64,000 nt of DNA from Streptomyces griseus. Lineage in GTDB: Bacteria; Actinomycetota; Actinomycetes; Streptomycetales; Streptomycetaceae. Shown in pieces: positions 53,591 to 61,917 of this stretch. The position numbers and the translations under genes are program-made. Under the pieces are notes generated by a model that saw only the letters and a program-made list of their open reading frames with translations, was not told the origin of the DNA and did no database searches. Numbering within the stretch: position 1 is the first letter of the stretch; each line of letters begins with the position of its first letter. The stretch lies in contig NZ_UAVD01000052.1 of NCBI RefSeq assembly GCF_900460065.1, positions 62,001-126,000 of the forward strand. Reading direction: 5' to 3'.

Positions 53591-53659
53591 CGTGAAGTCA
53601 AAGAGACAGGCTCTAGGTGAAAGCCGGGCAGGGGTGCTGGATCACTAGGACCAGCCGGC

Positions 53660-54300
53660 CGCCCGCGTCGAGGGCGGCTGCAACGGTCGCATTCGGCGTG
53701 CCCGTCGGCTCCGCGTCACTCGAATCGGGCCTCGCTGTCGTTGACGCAGGCCACGAGCTCTTTGACCGGCTCGAGCCGAGCTCTGAGCCGCTCCGAACAG
53801 ATTGCTGCAGGAACCCCCATCCGAGAACACCCGGCCAGGCTGTGCTTCGTCGTGGCGTGGTTCGAGGAGGTATACCGGCAAGGCCTCGAACCCCTCTGCG
53901 GTACACCGATCTCGCCCGGCACCCGAAGGGCTTGCCTGAGCAGCTGCCGCACTACGTTCCGGGGACATCTCAGCAATGGCGGTTCTTGCATACCGGCCCG
54001 GTGCGATGCAGTGGATCGTGGATCTTCCGGAGGCCGCCCGGGTGTGCGGCCCGGCATTCGCCGACAGCACTCCCCTCTGCGGGGCGGACGCGAACTACGC
54101 CCCGCCGGGCATCTCATCGACTGCGGGACAACAATCCATCGCTCGCGCCGAGTTCTGTCAGCTTGCCGGATACCCCCTGCTCGACTACGACGACAGTTAC
54201 AAGATCGGGCTGGTCGGCATCCATCTGACGCGACAGGGCCTGTTGATCGGCTGAGAGGTACATGAGTTCCTGTGTCTGCTGGACGCCCGCCGAGCCTTGG
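53660..54300 (+). pseudogene. Decayed paralogue of the PD-(D/E)XK nuclease
   Basis: Segments in three frames match the protein at 38240-39232 in order: VAFGVPVGSASLESG (IAFGTPVGSALTSG), CFVVAWFEEVYRQGL (CFTAGWFEEVYRSAL), LPHYVPGTS (VPGYVPGDI), then LCGADANYAPPG and FCQLAGYPLLDYDDSYKIGL (LYQLAGYLLLDYDDSFKVDQ). The catalytic DCK is lost and the N-terminus is missing at the IS edge. At least two frameshifts make it non-functional. Confidence 0.8.
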
Positions 54301-54433
54301 TCAACCACGGACCGTCTGCCGTGACGCCCTGGCATCCGACAAGCCCGCCGCAGGTCTGCCGAAGCCGCGGGCGAGCGCGTGCGTGCAGGAATATTCGTTC
54401 GGCTGATCTCACGTTTGCCTGGGCCGACCTGTC

Positions 54434-56332
54434 TCACGCAGGCGGCTCAGGCTCCGGTCTGGGCAGGGCTTCGAAGAGGGGTTGCAGGGCGGTAGCGAAG
54501 AGTTCGGCGTGCCGGGCGGGCTTGGACGGACTGAGGTTCAGGCCGTAGAAGATGTGCTCGCGCAGGCCAGTGTTGCGCAGTGTGCCGGCGTTCTTGCTCT
54601 GCAGGATCTCCAGGAGGCTGGGTCCACCGTCTTCCTGTATGCCTTCGATCATCTCCAGTTCTTCGATGTCAGCGATTTCGAGGGGGTCGGTGTCCGGCGC
54701 TTGGAGAAGGCCTCGGGATCGTGCGCGCTCGCGGATCACGGTCAGAGTCACAGGGTTGACGGGAAAGCCTTCGGGCAGGACGAGCAAGGGCAGGAAACGT
54801 CGCGGGTGTGTGGGTGATATGCCGGTGAGGGCTGTCTCGTCCTGGCGCAGGGCATCGATGGTGGCGTTGATCTGGTCGACTTCCTCGATGAGCTTGTCGA
54901 TGTCCTTGATCTGTGATTCGTCGGGCACGGCAGTGGCCGCTTCACGGCGTAGCTGGGTCGTGGTGACCTCGATGACGATCCAGGTTCCCGGATAGTCGAC
55001 CGCGGCGTCGGCGATGCGCTGGCCTTTGACCGTGTAGGCGGCTTTGAGCTGCGCGTCGTCATAGACGCGCCGGACGGTGGATGCGTCCTCGGTGATCCGG
55101 TGGAGAACTTCGCTGACGTACACCTCGCTGATGCGGCGCAGAGTCTGTTCGGCGCGGGTGGCGAGGGTCTTGTGGCCGGACGGCCTGGGGTGGTGGGGCG
55201 GTGGGAACCGGATGTCCAAGATCGGCAGCCACCCAAAGGCACGGCTCACGAGGTGACGGGGGTCCAGGACCAGCAGTCGGCGTTGGGGCAGGCGGATGAC
55301 GGGCCAGCGCTGGAAGGGGTCGAAGGACCATTCGGTGCGGTGTTCCGGCCGTTCCTGCCGGACTGCTTCTCTCATACCAGGCAGATCGTTGCTGATCAGC
55401 GAGAGCACGCGGTGGAGTCGCTCGGCGGGCAGGGTCAGTGCCGAGTATTCGGCATGTTCCAGGACGAAGTGTCCTTGTGTGGTACGGGCCCACAGGTAGC
55501 CGGCGACGGCGGCCAGGTCGTCGAGCCGAACGCCGGTGCAGTCCTCGTAGGCCTGGCTGAGGTCGATGGCTCCGGGCTCTGAGAGGTGTTCCATGGGCAG
55601 CTCGAGCCACCGGCGTGCATAGCGGGCCAGGACGCCGGAGACAGACCAGGTGTGGTTGAAGTGCTGGTTGGCAATGATTTCCCGGCCCAGAGGGCCGGGC
55701 TGGTCCGCGATGACGGTCGGGCCTGATTCGGAGTGGTGCCCCATGCTCTGGCTGTTGCACAACAGGGCGACGGTCAAGTCACCCTTTGGGGCGCCCTGCG
55801 GCACGGTGTCTGGCGATACGTGCACTGCCGTGCGGGCCAGAAGCATGACGGCTTGGGGGACAAGAAGTCTGCGGCGGTCGTCTCTGAGGAGGTTCAGCAC
55901 ACGATCACGCAATGGCCCCTGCATCAGCGTGTTCACGAATGTCTTCTCTACGTCTCGCGCTGAGGCATCAGGCATCGCGAGAGCGGTGAGTGCCCAGGCG
56001 CAGAACCGGAGCACGTCCTCCAGGGGGATCCGTTCCAGCTGTCGCTCTGTGTAGTCGCTGGGCGGTACGAACCCGAAGATCTCTTCTGCGGTGAGGTAGA
56101 CGGCCATCAGGTCGATGGGGGCAGGGCTCTGCGCCGACGATGCGGGAACCAGCAAACCGCTGGGGTGTTGGTGCCATTCCGGAACGAGAGCTGGAGCTGT
56201 TGAACCTTGATGGACAGGGCGGCCTTGTGAGGGGTCGGCAAGGTAGCTTGAGCGCACGGGGGCCGGCTCGCTGTCAGCGAGCATCCTTCTTATCGCTGCT
56301 ATCTCCCTGACCAGGTCAGGTGTAGGGGCCAT
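54434..56332 (-). CDS. Large unknown protein, possibly nuclease-like
   Basis: A 632-residue soluble protein. The first 90 residues are low complexity. The middle is helical (YLTAEEIFGFVPPSDYTERQ, GVLARYARRWLELPMEHLSE). Near residues 430-450, DAAVDYPGTWIVIEVTTTQL could be a degenerate PD-(D/E)XK core with threonine in place of lysine. Leu/Glu-rich helices follow. The ATG at 56332 opens MAPTPDLVREIAAIRRMLAD. No family is recognised. It stands alone downstream of the HEPN-motif gene on the same strand, in a region full of conflict-system genes. Confidence 0.6.
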   Translation of the reverse strand: MAPTPDLVREIAAIRRMLADSEPAPVRSSYLADPSQGRPVHQGSTAPALVPEWHQHPSGLLVPASSAQSPAPIDLMAVYLTAEEIFGFVPPSDYTERQLERIPLEDVLRFCAWALTALAMPDASARDVEKTFVNTLMQGPLRDRVLNLLRDDRRRLLVPQAVMLLARTAVHVSPDTVPQGAPKGDLTVALLCNSQSMGHHSESGPTVIADQPGPLGREIIANQHFNHTWSVSGVLARYARRWLELPMEHLSEPGAIDLSQAYEDCTGVRLDDLAAVAGYLWARTTQGHFVLEHAEYSALTLPAERLHRVLSLISNDLPGMREAVRQERPEHRTEWSFDPFQRWPVIRLPQRRLLVLDPRHLVSRAFGWLPILDIRFPPPHHPRPSGHKTLATRAEQTLRRISEVYVSEVLHRITEDASTVRRVYDDAQLKAAYTVKGQRIADAAVDYPGTWIVIEVTTTQLRREAATAVPDESQIKDIDKLIEEVDQINATIDALRQDETALTGISPTHPRRFLPLLVLPEGFPVNPVTLTVIRERARSRGLLQAPDTDPLEIADIEELEMIEGIQEDGGPSLLEILQSKNAGTLRNTGLREHIFYGLNLSPSKPARHAELFATALQPLFEALPRPEPEPPA

Positions 56333-56858
56333 CGGATCTTCCTGTCATGCGGGCGATAGGGCCGTTGGGGTCCGGGCGGAGTCGGTCGGGGTGTGGTGCG
56401 CTGGGGCCGGACCCGTGTGCGGACCGCTTCGCCACTGCGGACCGCGCGGACGCCCCGCCCAGTGAACTGCTGGCTCTTCTCTCGCTATCAGCTCTACCAC
56501 CCGGCACTGACACTCGACCGGACGGCGGCAGCCCCAGGCAGCCTCACTGGGACCGGTGAGGTCTTGCTTCCTCCCTGGATCAGCAGGACAACAGGGAAGG
56601 GGAAGCCCAGCAGCTGGCCTGCGTCCGCGTCAGGGCGGTATCCGCCTCTCGGCGGCAGGAGTTCCGCCGCCGGGACGTGATGTGCTCACCGGCCTCTCGG
56701 CCGGTGTTAACCGGCGACCACCGCTGGCCCGCAGAAGGTGCGGGTGTCTGCGCCGCCAGCCGCCTCGGTACGGGGTCGGTTCCAGCGGCGCAAGTGAGAG
56801 CGAAGCGGAGAGCGGGTCGGCCTGGGAAGTCGTGAGCGGAAACCGTTACTGAGGGGCT
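56333..56858. other. Intergenic region with hairpins
   Basis: 526 bases between two minus-strand genes. It contains the hairpin at 56687-56706 and another shorter stem (GGCGGC...GCCGCC) near 56651-56671. The part next to 56332 should carry the promoter of the 632-residue protein gene. Confidence 0.4.
56687..56706 (-). terminator. Hairpin
   Basis: CACCGGCC and GGCCGGTG around TCTC, a perfect 8-bp stem about 150 bases past the stop of the HEPN-motif gene. Confidence 0.45.
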
Positions 56859-58193
56859 TTACCGGGACGAGGAGGGGGCGATCCGGCCCAAGTAGCAGCG
56901 AGGATCCCAGGTCACCAGCCGCCAGTTCCCTGGCCAGGGTTCAGGCGTGGGATAGGACTGGGCGTCCTCTCTGACCCATCGCAGCTCAACCTCAGTCGTG
57001 GCGCTGCTTCCATGATCAAGCGTTGCGGTGACCGTGCAGGCTGCTGCCATGTCGTGATGGATGGAGAGGATCTCGAATGCGGAGAGCACGAAGGGGTCGT
57101 AGACCCGCCGGACCTCGCTGCGTACCGCCTTGCCGTGCCGGGTGTGCAGGTCGTAGGTAAGCAGGTCGCTCAGGGAGCCGTAGTTGCGGCGCATCCAGCA
57201 GTTCAGCAGTTCGCGGGTATGAGTGTGGGCGGGGTGGCTGTTGAAGGTCTCGCTTCCGGGGAGATGCCTGCCGGGGTTCCACTTCTCGTTGACGCGGTTG
57301 ATCTCGGCTTGTCGCAGGGCTGTGCTGGTGAGTTCTTTGAGCTGGCGTCCCACGCTGGAGAGTGTGACTGGTTCTTTGGACTGGTGTTCCTGTTGCTTCA
57401 GGCGCGCGGCGGCCCAGTCAGCGACGGCGAACAGCCGGTTCCAGGCTTTGGTCGCGACTGTGAGGTTGTCGTAGTTGAGAATGCTGCCGTGCACGATGCC
57501 GTTGCGGTAGAGCTCGTAGACGGGTTCTTCCAGTGTGGCCGTGCGCCCTTTGGTGAACGTCTTGTGGGCGTGCTGGAGGCCGCGATGGTGGCCGACGACG
57601 CTGTCCCAGGCTTGCAGTTCCTCGGGAGCGCGTGCGTGCAGCCCACGGCGCACGCTCTCGAACTCGTTGACGAAGCCGTCCATGACGCTCAGCAGCACCT
57701 GGACAGTGGCGTAGTAGCGGCCTGCGAAGTAGTCCTGCCGGGCCCGTTCCACCAGGGTGAGCCTGCGGCGCATGGCCGGCAGCTTCCGCAGCGGAAGGAT
57801 CATGAACGGCAGACTCTCGGCGTCGTGGTAGAGCTCGATGAGCTTCCGTTCCGCCCCGTCCACATCCTCTCCTGCGTTGGCGACAATGGCCCGCACCGGT
57901 TCCAGGGGCAGCCGGTCGTGGAAGATCCAGTGCTTTCCCCCGAACAGGTCATAGAAGGCGTCGACCGTGTCGCCGAACTCTCGCAGCTGAAGCCGGATCG
58001 CATCGGCCAGCTTCCGATTGCTTCTCCCGAGGAACCTCACCACCTTCAGTTGCCGTTCGAGCTCCAGATAGGAAGGAAGATCACGAGCAGATTCGTAGGC
58101 CATGCCCAGATCGTAAGAAGCGGCACTGACACTGCCTCGTCCGTCCGCTTCTTCCTTCCCATCCCACTGGTGCGACACCGGTTTACTCACACG
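56859..58193 (-). CDS. HEPN-motif protein (possible RNase)
   Basis: A 444-residue helical protein. Near residue 229, ELYRNGIVHGSILNYDN has the R-x4-H motif of HEPN ribonucleases, in the place expected after two long helices (ARQDYFAGRYYATVQVLLSV, EFESVRRGLHARAPEELQAW). The rest is helical with a beta-rich end (CTVTATLDHGSSATTEVELR). HEPN proteins often cut RNA in phage defence or toxin systems. GTG 58193 is chosen because TGAGGTG lies six to seven bases before it; TTG 58199 and ATG 58103 are alternatives. No antitoxin partner is obvious beside it. Confidence 0.6.
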   Translation of the reverse strand, partial: RVSKPVSHQWDGKEEADGRGSVSAASYDLGMAYESARDLPSYLELERQLKVVRFLGRSNRKLADAIRLQLREFGDTVDAFYDLFGGKHWIFHDRLPLEPVRAIVANAGEDVDGAERKLIELYHDAESLPFMILPLRKLPAMRRRLTLVERARQDYFAGRYYATVQVLLSVMDGFVNEFESVRRGLHARAPEELQAWDSVVGHHRGLQHAHKTFTKGRTATLEEPVYELYRNGIVHGSILNYDNLTVATKAWNRLFAVADWAAARLKQQEHQSKEPVTLSSVGRQLKELTSTALRQAEINRVNEKWNPGRHLPGSETFNSHPAHTHTRELLNCWMRRNYGSLSDLLTYDLHTRHGKAVRSEVRRVYDPFVLSAFEILSIHHDMAAACTVTATLDHGSSATTEVELRWVREDAQSYPTPEPWPGNWRLVTWDPRCYLGRIAPSSSR

Positions 58194-58243
58194 CAACACC
58201 TCAGTCGGTAAGTGGGAATCGTGTGTTCGGATTGGGGGTCTGG

Positions 58244-58266
58244 CGCGCCGCCGGAGGGGCGGCGCG
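58244..58266 (-). terminator. 9-bp hairpin terminator
   Basis: CGCGCCGCC and GGCGGCGCG around a 5-base loop, 28 bases past the stop of the DUF3892 gene. Confidence 0.6.
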
Positions 58267-58293
58267 TTCGACGGCCCGGGTGAGTGTGGCGGG

Positions 58294-58575
58294 TCAGCGC
58301 CTGGGGAGGGCGAGGAGGTTGTTGGTCCACACGCCGTCGGCGTGGGTCCGCAGGTACTTCTCGCCCCGAGTGGGCGTCACGACGACGACCTTCGTGCGGT
58401 GTCCGGCTGCGTCGGTGTAGGCCTCGCCGGACTGGTTGTCGATCCAGTCGACGAGCTGAGCCCGGGTGTTGTTGCCGCTGTTGCCGGAGGCCTGGTTGGT
58501 CCACCACAGGTGGGTGATGTGTTCATGGGTGGTACCGCCGGCTGTCAGGCGTACCGCGGTGATCTGGATGGCCAT
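58294..58575 (-). CDS. DUF3892 protein
   Basis: A 93-residue protein: IQITAVRLTAGGTTHEHITH, LWWTNQASGNSGN, LVDWIDNQSGEAY, VVVVTPTRGEKYLRTHADGV. These match the small DUF3892 family, often found near mobile or defence genes. Function unknown. The ATG at 58575 begins MAIQITA. It is its own unit between two other minus-strand genes. Confidence 0.75.
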   Translation of the reverse strand: MAIQITAVRLTAGGTTHEHITHLWWTNQASGNSGNNTRAQLVDWIDNQSGEAYTDAAGHRTKVVVVTPTRGEKYLRTHADGVWTNNLLALPRR

Positions 58576-58721
58576 CGTTGCTGTCCTGCAGTTCTGCCGG
58601 CGGCATTCTGACGGGTTCCCGCGGCCGGCGCCCGGTTTCCGTGAGCACCCCGGGTGGGGTGCTTCGCCTGGGACAGACGACGTAACTCGCGGGTAGGAGG
58701 ACGCGTGTGGCTGGCGGGGTG

Positions 58722-59747
58722 TCAGGAGCAGTCGAGGCAGCGGTCGCTGTCCGGGGCGAACATCGCGGGCGGGTGCTTGAGGAAGCAGCCGGGGCAGGAG
58801 CGGCCGGGGGTGCGGGGCGGGCAGGCGCAGCTGCCGCATTCGGGACAGTGAGGGACGTGGCAGCGCGGGCAGGCGGGTTCGAAGGAGCGGTAGTTCTCGT
58901 CGCAGTTCGCGCAGATGTAGTCGCGCGACCGGGGGCCGGTGTCGGCGGTGGGTGGGGTGAAGGCGCGCCAGGGGGCGGAGTCGGTGACGAGGACAGCGAC
59001 GGTGTAGCCGTCCATGGGGGCGGTGTCGGTGTGCAGTTCGCGTCCGAGGATGCCGTCGCGGTAGCGGACCTGGGTTCGTCCTTGTGCGCGGCCTGGGCCG
59101 GTCAGGGCGCGGTCGATGACGGGGATGTCGCCTTGGAAGCTGCCGCGCGGCAGGGGCGGCAGGCCGTTGGAGGCGGCGAAGGCGAGGTGTCCGTCGGGGT
59201 CGAGGAGGAGGACGTGACCGGGGGCGGGGAGGTGCTGGGCTGCTCGTACGCAGACGGCCATGCGGGAGGCGTTGCTCGTCTTCCACAGGAGGGTGATAGC
59301 TGAGGCGGTGGGTCCTTTGGCGTCCAGGTGCTGGTCGACGAGGTGTGCAGGGAGCAGGATCTGGGCGGCGAACGCGTCGCAGGCGGCGTCTTCGAGGAGG
59401 ACACCGCCGTCGGGTTCCCGGCTGAAGGGCTCCATGAGGTCGAAGCTGTTCTTCTGCAGGTGGTGACCGAGTTCGTGCAGGGCGGTGAAGTCCCGCCGTG
59501 CGTGGCTGGCGGAGGTGGCGACGGACAGGCGGGGCGGGGGGCCGTAGTCGTATGCTCCGGCGACGCTGCAGCCCTGTGCCGTCTCGTTTTCGGGAACGTC
59601 TTTGACGGTGAGCTCGGGCCAGGTCCGCAGTTTTGCGAGGGCGTCTTGCGCCAGGAGTTCGGCGGCACCGGGGCGGGCTGCTTCGAGTTCCGTGATCATG
59701 GCGGCGGCCTGGGTGCGGGCGGCGCCGGCGCGTACGTAGTTGACCAC
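58722..59747 (-). CDS. ImmA/IrrE metallopeptidase with zinc-ribbon tail
   Basis: A 341-residue protein. The peptidase motif is ALHELGHHLQKNSF (about residue 90), with the downstream acidic EDAACDAFAAQILLP giving the third zinc ligand. The last ~70 residues have several Cys pairs (CANC, CPRC, CPEC, CPGC, CLDC) forming zinc ribbons. ImmA/IrrE peptidases cut a repressor or regulator when damage is sensed. The gene starts 24 bases after the HTH partner gene, as in ImmR-ImmA pairs. GTG 59747 has GGAGAGG upstream. The zinc tail may bind nucleic acid. Confidence 0.85.
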   Translation of the reverse strand: MVNYVRAGAARTQAAAMITELEAARPGAAELLAQDALAKLRTWPELTVKDVPENETAQGCSVAGAYDYGPPPRLSVATSASHARRDFTALHELGHHLQKNSFDLMEPFSREPDGGVLLEDAACDAFAAQILLPAHLVDQHLDAKGPTASAITLLWKTSNASRMAVCVRAAQHLPAPGHVLLLDPDGHLAFAASNGLPPLPRGSFQGDIPVIDRALTGPGRAQGRTQVRYRDGILGRELHTDTAPMDGYTVAVLVTDSAPWRAFTPPTADTGPRSRDYICANCDENYRSFEPACPRCHVPHCPECGSCACPPRTPGRSCPGCFLKHPPAMFAPDSDRCLDCS

Positions 59748-59771
59748 CTCAGGCGTACCTCTCCTTCTTCT

Positions 59772-60680
59772 CTATTCGTCCAGGAGGAGCTCGAAGTAGC
59801 GGTCAGTGCGTGCGTTCCAGTTCGGCTGGGTGCGGTTGTCGTCGCGTGCCGCGAGCGTGTAGACGCCGTAGGCGGCACGCAGACGGGCGGCATGTTCGGT
59901 CTCGTCGTACTGGGCGGCGAGTTTCTTGACCTGGCTTCGGCGCAGAGGCCGGTTGAGTTCGTGTACGACGGCGGGCGGCAGAGCTGGGTTGGTGTCGAGG
60001 AAGCGGGCGGCGGGCTGGCCGAGGAGTGCGGCGAGCGTATCGGCCTGCTCGGCGTTGAGGGGCTGTTGCCCCCTCCACATGTCCAGGGCCAGGGGCGGTG
60101 GCAGTTTCAGTTCGGCCGCGAGCTGCTGGACGGTGATGGCGTGGTCGCGAAGGAGTTCGGAGAGGCCGCCTGACCCTTGCGGGGCCCATTGTGCCGAGGC
60201 GAGGACCTCGAGGTGGTCGGTGAGGGCGGCGCGGTATTCGCCGGCTGCTGCGGGCACGAGAGTACTGCTGCCCCATCGGGCGCCGGTGACGGTGTCGGCG
60301 AGCATGCGGGAGGTAAGGGGGTCGGGGCGGCTTGTCAGCTCGCTGACCGGCCGGTCCAGTACGCACCACGGAAGAGTGGTTTCCAGGCCCCACCAGAGCG
60401 CCAAGGGCTGCTCCAGGGTCGTGGCCGGGGCGGGCAGGAGCAGGGTGTCGGCGTCCGCGTAGCGTTCGAAGGAGGCCGGTACGGCGCGGGCGGTGTCCTG
60501 GTCTCCGGCCGTGGTGATCAGCAGCAGCTGGATGGTGTCGTCCCATACCGCGCGCCAGATCTGGCCGGGGCGGGGGTCCTGAGGTGGTGCGGTGGCCGCC
60601 TGGTGGACGGCATCGGGCACTTTCAGGCCCGCTGCGGCGGCTACGAGCCTCTGGTAGGCAGTGGTGTGGACAGAGCTCAT
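59772..60680 (-). CDS. HTH partner of the ImmA/IrrE peptidase
   Basis: A 302-residue protein. The first ~170 residues are an alpha/beta region (RPGQIWRAVWDDTIQLLLIT, ALWWGLETTLPWCVLDRPVS). Near residues 195-235 is an XRE-like helix-turn-helix (ITVQQLAAELKLPPPLALDM, then LNAEQADTLAALLGQPAARF). It ends with a charged helix. ATG 60680 has GGGGGAG upstream. The tight spacing to the peptidase suggests it is the substrate or co-regulator. Confidence 0.65.
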   Translation of the reverse strand: MSSVHTTAYQRLVAAAAGLKVPDAVHQAATAPPQDPRPGQIWRAVWDDTIQLLLITTAGDQDTARAVPASFERYADADTLLLPAPATTLEQPLALWWGLETTLPWCVLDRPVSELTSRPDPLTSRMLADTVTGARWGSSTLVPAAAGEYRAALTDHLEVLASAQWAPQGSGGLSELLRDHAITVQQLAAELKLPPPLALDMWRGQQPLNAEQADTLAALLGQPAARFLDTNPALPPAVVHELNRPLRRSQVKKLAAQYDETEHAARLRAAYGVYTLAARDDNRTQPNWNARTDRYFELLLDE

Positions 60681-60837
60681 GCTGTCTCCCCCGTCTCCTC
60701 GGCTGTGGTCCATCAGCGCATTCTCTTCTCACTGGGTCCAGACGACGTAACTGGGCTGTTCACGAGGCGGTCTCACTGCAGCGCCGCAGCAGGGCGGCCC
60801 ATGACCGCATGGGGGTCGATGTCCGCGGACAGAGCAT

Positions 60838-61705
60838 TACGGAAGCATGGTCTTGAGGTTGGACAGGACCGCGGCTGCGTGGCCTTGCCGGATCTCAAGC
60901 AGCTGCGCGCGTGTCGGGCGAAGCGTCAGGCAGGTCGTTGGGCGTGAGGCGCTGCCAGATGTCCTCGGCCACCCCCTCAACCCCGGTCGGGTCCGGGGCT
61001 GCGGCCGCCGCATGCTGTTCGACCGTTTCGGCGACGGTCCCCTCATCGGCGTACAGGGCGGTGAAACGGGCCGGTTCCAGAAGATCAAACCGGGCTTCGA
61101 GGACCTTGGCGAGGTCTTCCTCCCGCACCGCTCCCTGTGCGTACCGGAGCACGGACAGTAGGACGGTCTTCAGGGCGTGGACTGTCTGCCGGGGTGTGGG
61201 GCCGGCATGGTTCCAGCGGGTGATGCCGACGCCTTTCACCTGTGCGGCCTGGGCGATGAGATCGTCGAGGTCTCCCTGCCATACGGCACCTTCGACATGG
61301 TCGGCCAGTGCCCAGCGCGGCGGGGAACCCTTGAGCTTGCGGTAGGCCGCGTCTTCGCCCATCAGCCGGGCGATACGGCGCCGGAGCTTGCCTCGCGGTG
61401 TCTTCTTCGCCTCGTCAATGAGGAAGTTCTTGATCGACGTGAGAAAACAGTCGCTCCAGGGAGGCTTCGTCGGCGGCCTGGGTGAAGCAGGCGGTCACGA
61501 ACCGTTGTCCCGCTCCTTCCCGGGACAGCATCGCGCTGATCACGTCGTAAGCCGCGTCATCGCTCCATGCCGTGTGGCCCTCGGGGGGCGGAAAGCCGGT
61601 GCCACGACGCACCTGGTGAACCAGCCTCCGCAGTAGTTCGAACGTGGCCGGCCCCAACCCGCCGGTCTGCAGCTCCTCGTACGCGCTCTGTGTCACGTGC
61701 CCCAC
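60838..61705 (-). pseudogene. Sigma-like regulator with two frame breaks
   Basis: Three consecutive minus-strand frames form one protein. The first gives GHVTQSAYEELQTGGLGPAT to SLERLFS. After a slip near 61437-61445 (TTTT) comes TSIKNFLIDEAKKTPRGKLR, then RRIARLMGEDAAYRKL. A further slip near 60920-60940 is needed to join RLTPNDL to LTLRPTRAQLLEIRQGHAAA. The 'SxxNxLxDxxKKTxRGKLxRR' region resembles sigma-like actinobacterial proteins. It lies upstream of the HTH and ImmA genes on the same strand. Either the gene is dead or the sequence has two indel errors. Confidence 0.55.
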
Positions 61706-61917
61706 CCCGATCCCTGCTCCCCGGCGGACGTCTACGGCCGCAAGGTTTCAAGCCTGCATACACCAGCGTTCATCCCCCTGGCATGCGACACGCGCATACT
61801 CCCTCCGTTCGAGCCCTCCTCTGCGAGAGGCGGCACCCACCAGAACGGTGAAGTAAGGGCGCCGTCTCGCTGACCGGCTACCACCACGACGGTGCACACT
61901 GCTTCGGCCAGCGGATC

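Larger units (their letters stand above)
52379..53616 (+). mobile_element. IS5-family insertion sequence, intact, with extra DNA
   Basis: About 1.24 kb. The left end CTAGGGCGTGTCTCCTTGA and the reverse complement of the right end, CTAGAGCCTGTCTCTTTGA, match at 16 of 19 bases. CTAG at each edge may be the target duplication. The transposase fills 52420-53316; some 300 bases after it hold a possible minus-strand passenger. Its right edge abuts the damaged paralogue of the PD-(D/E)XK gene. Confidence 0.8.
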
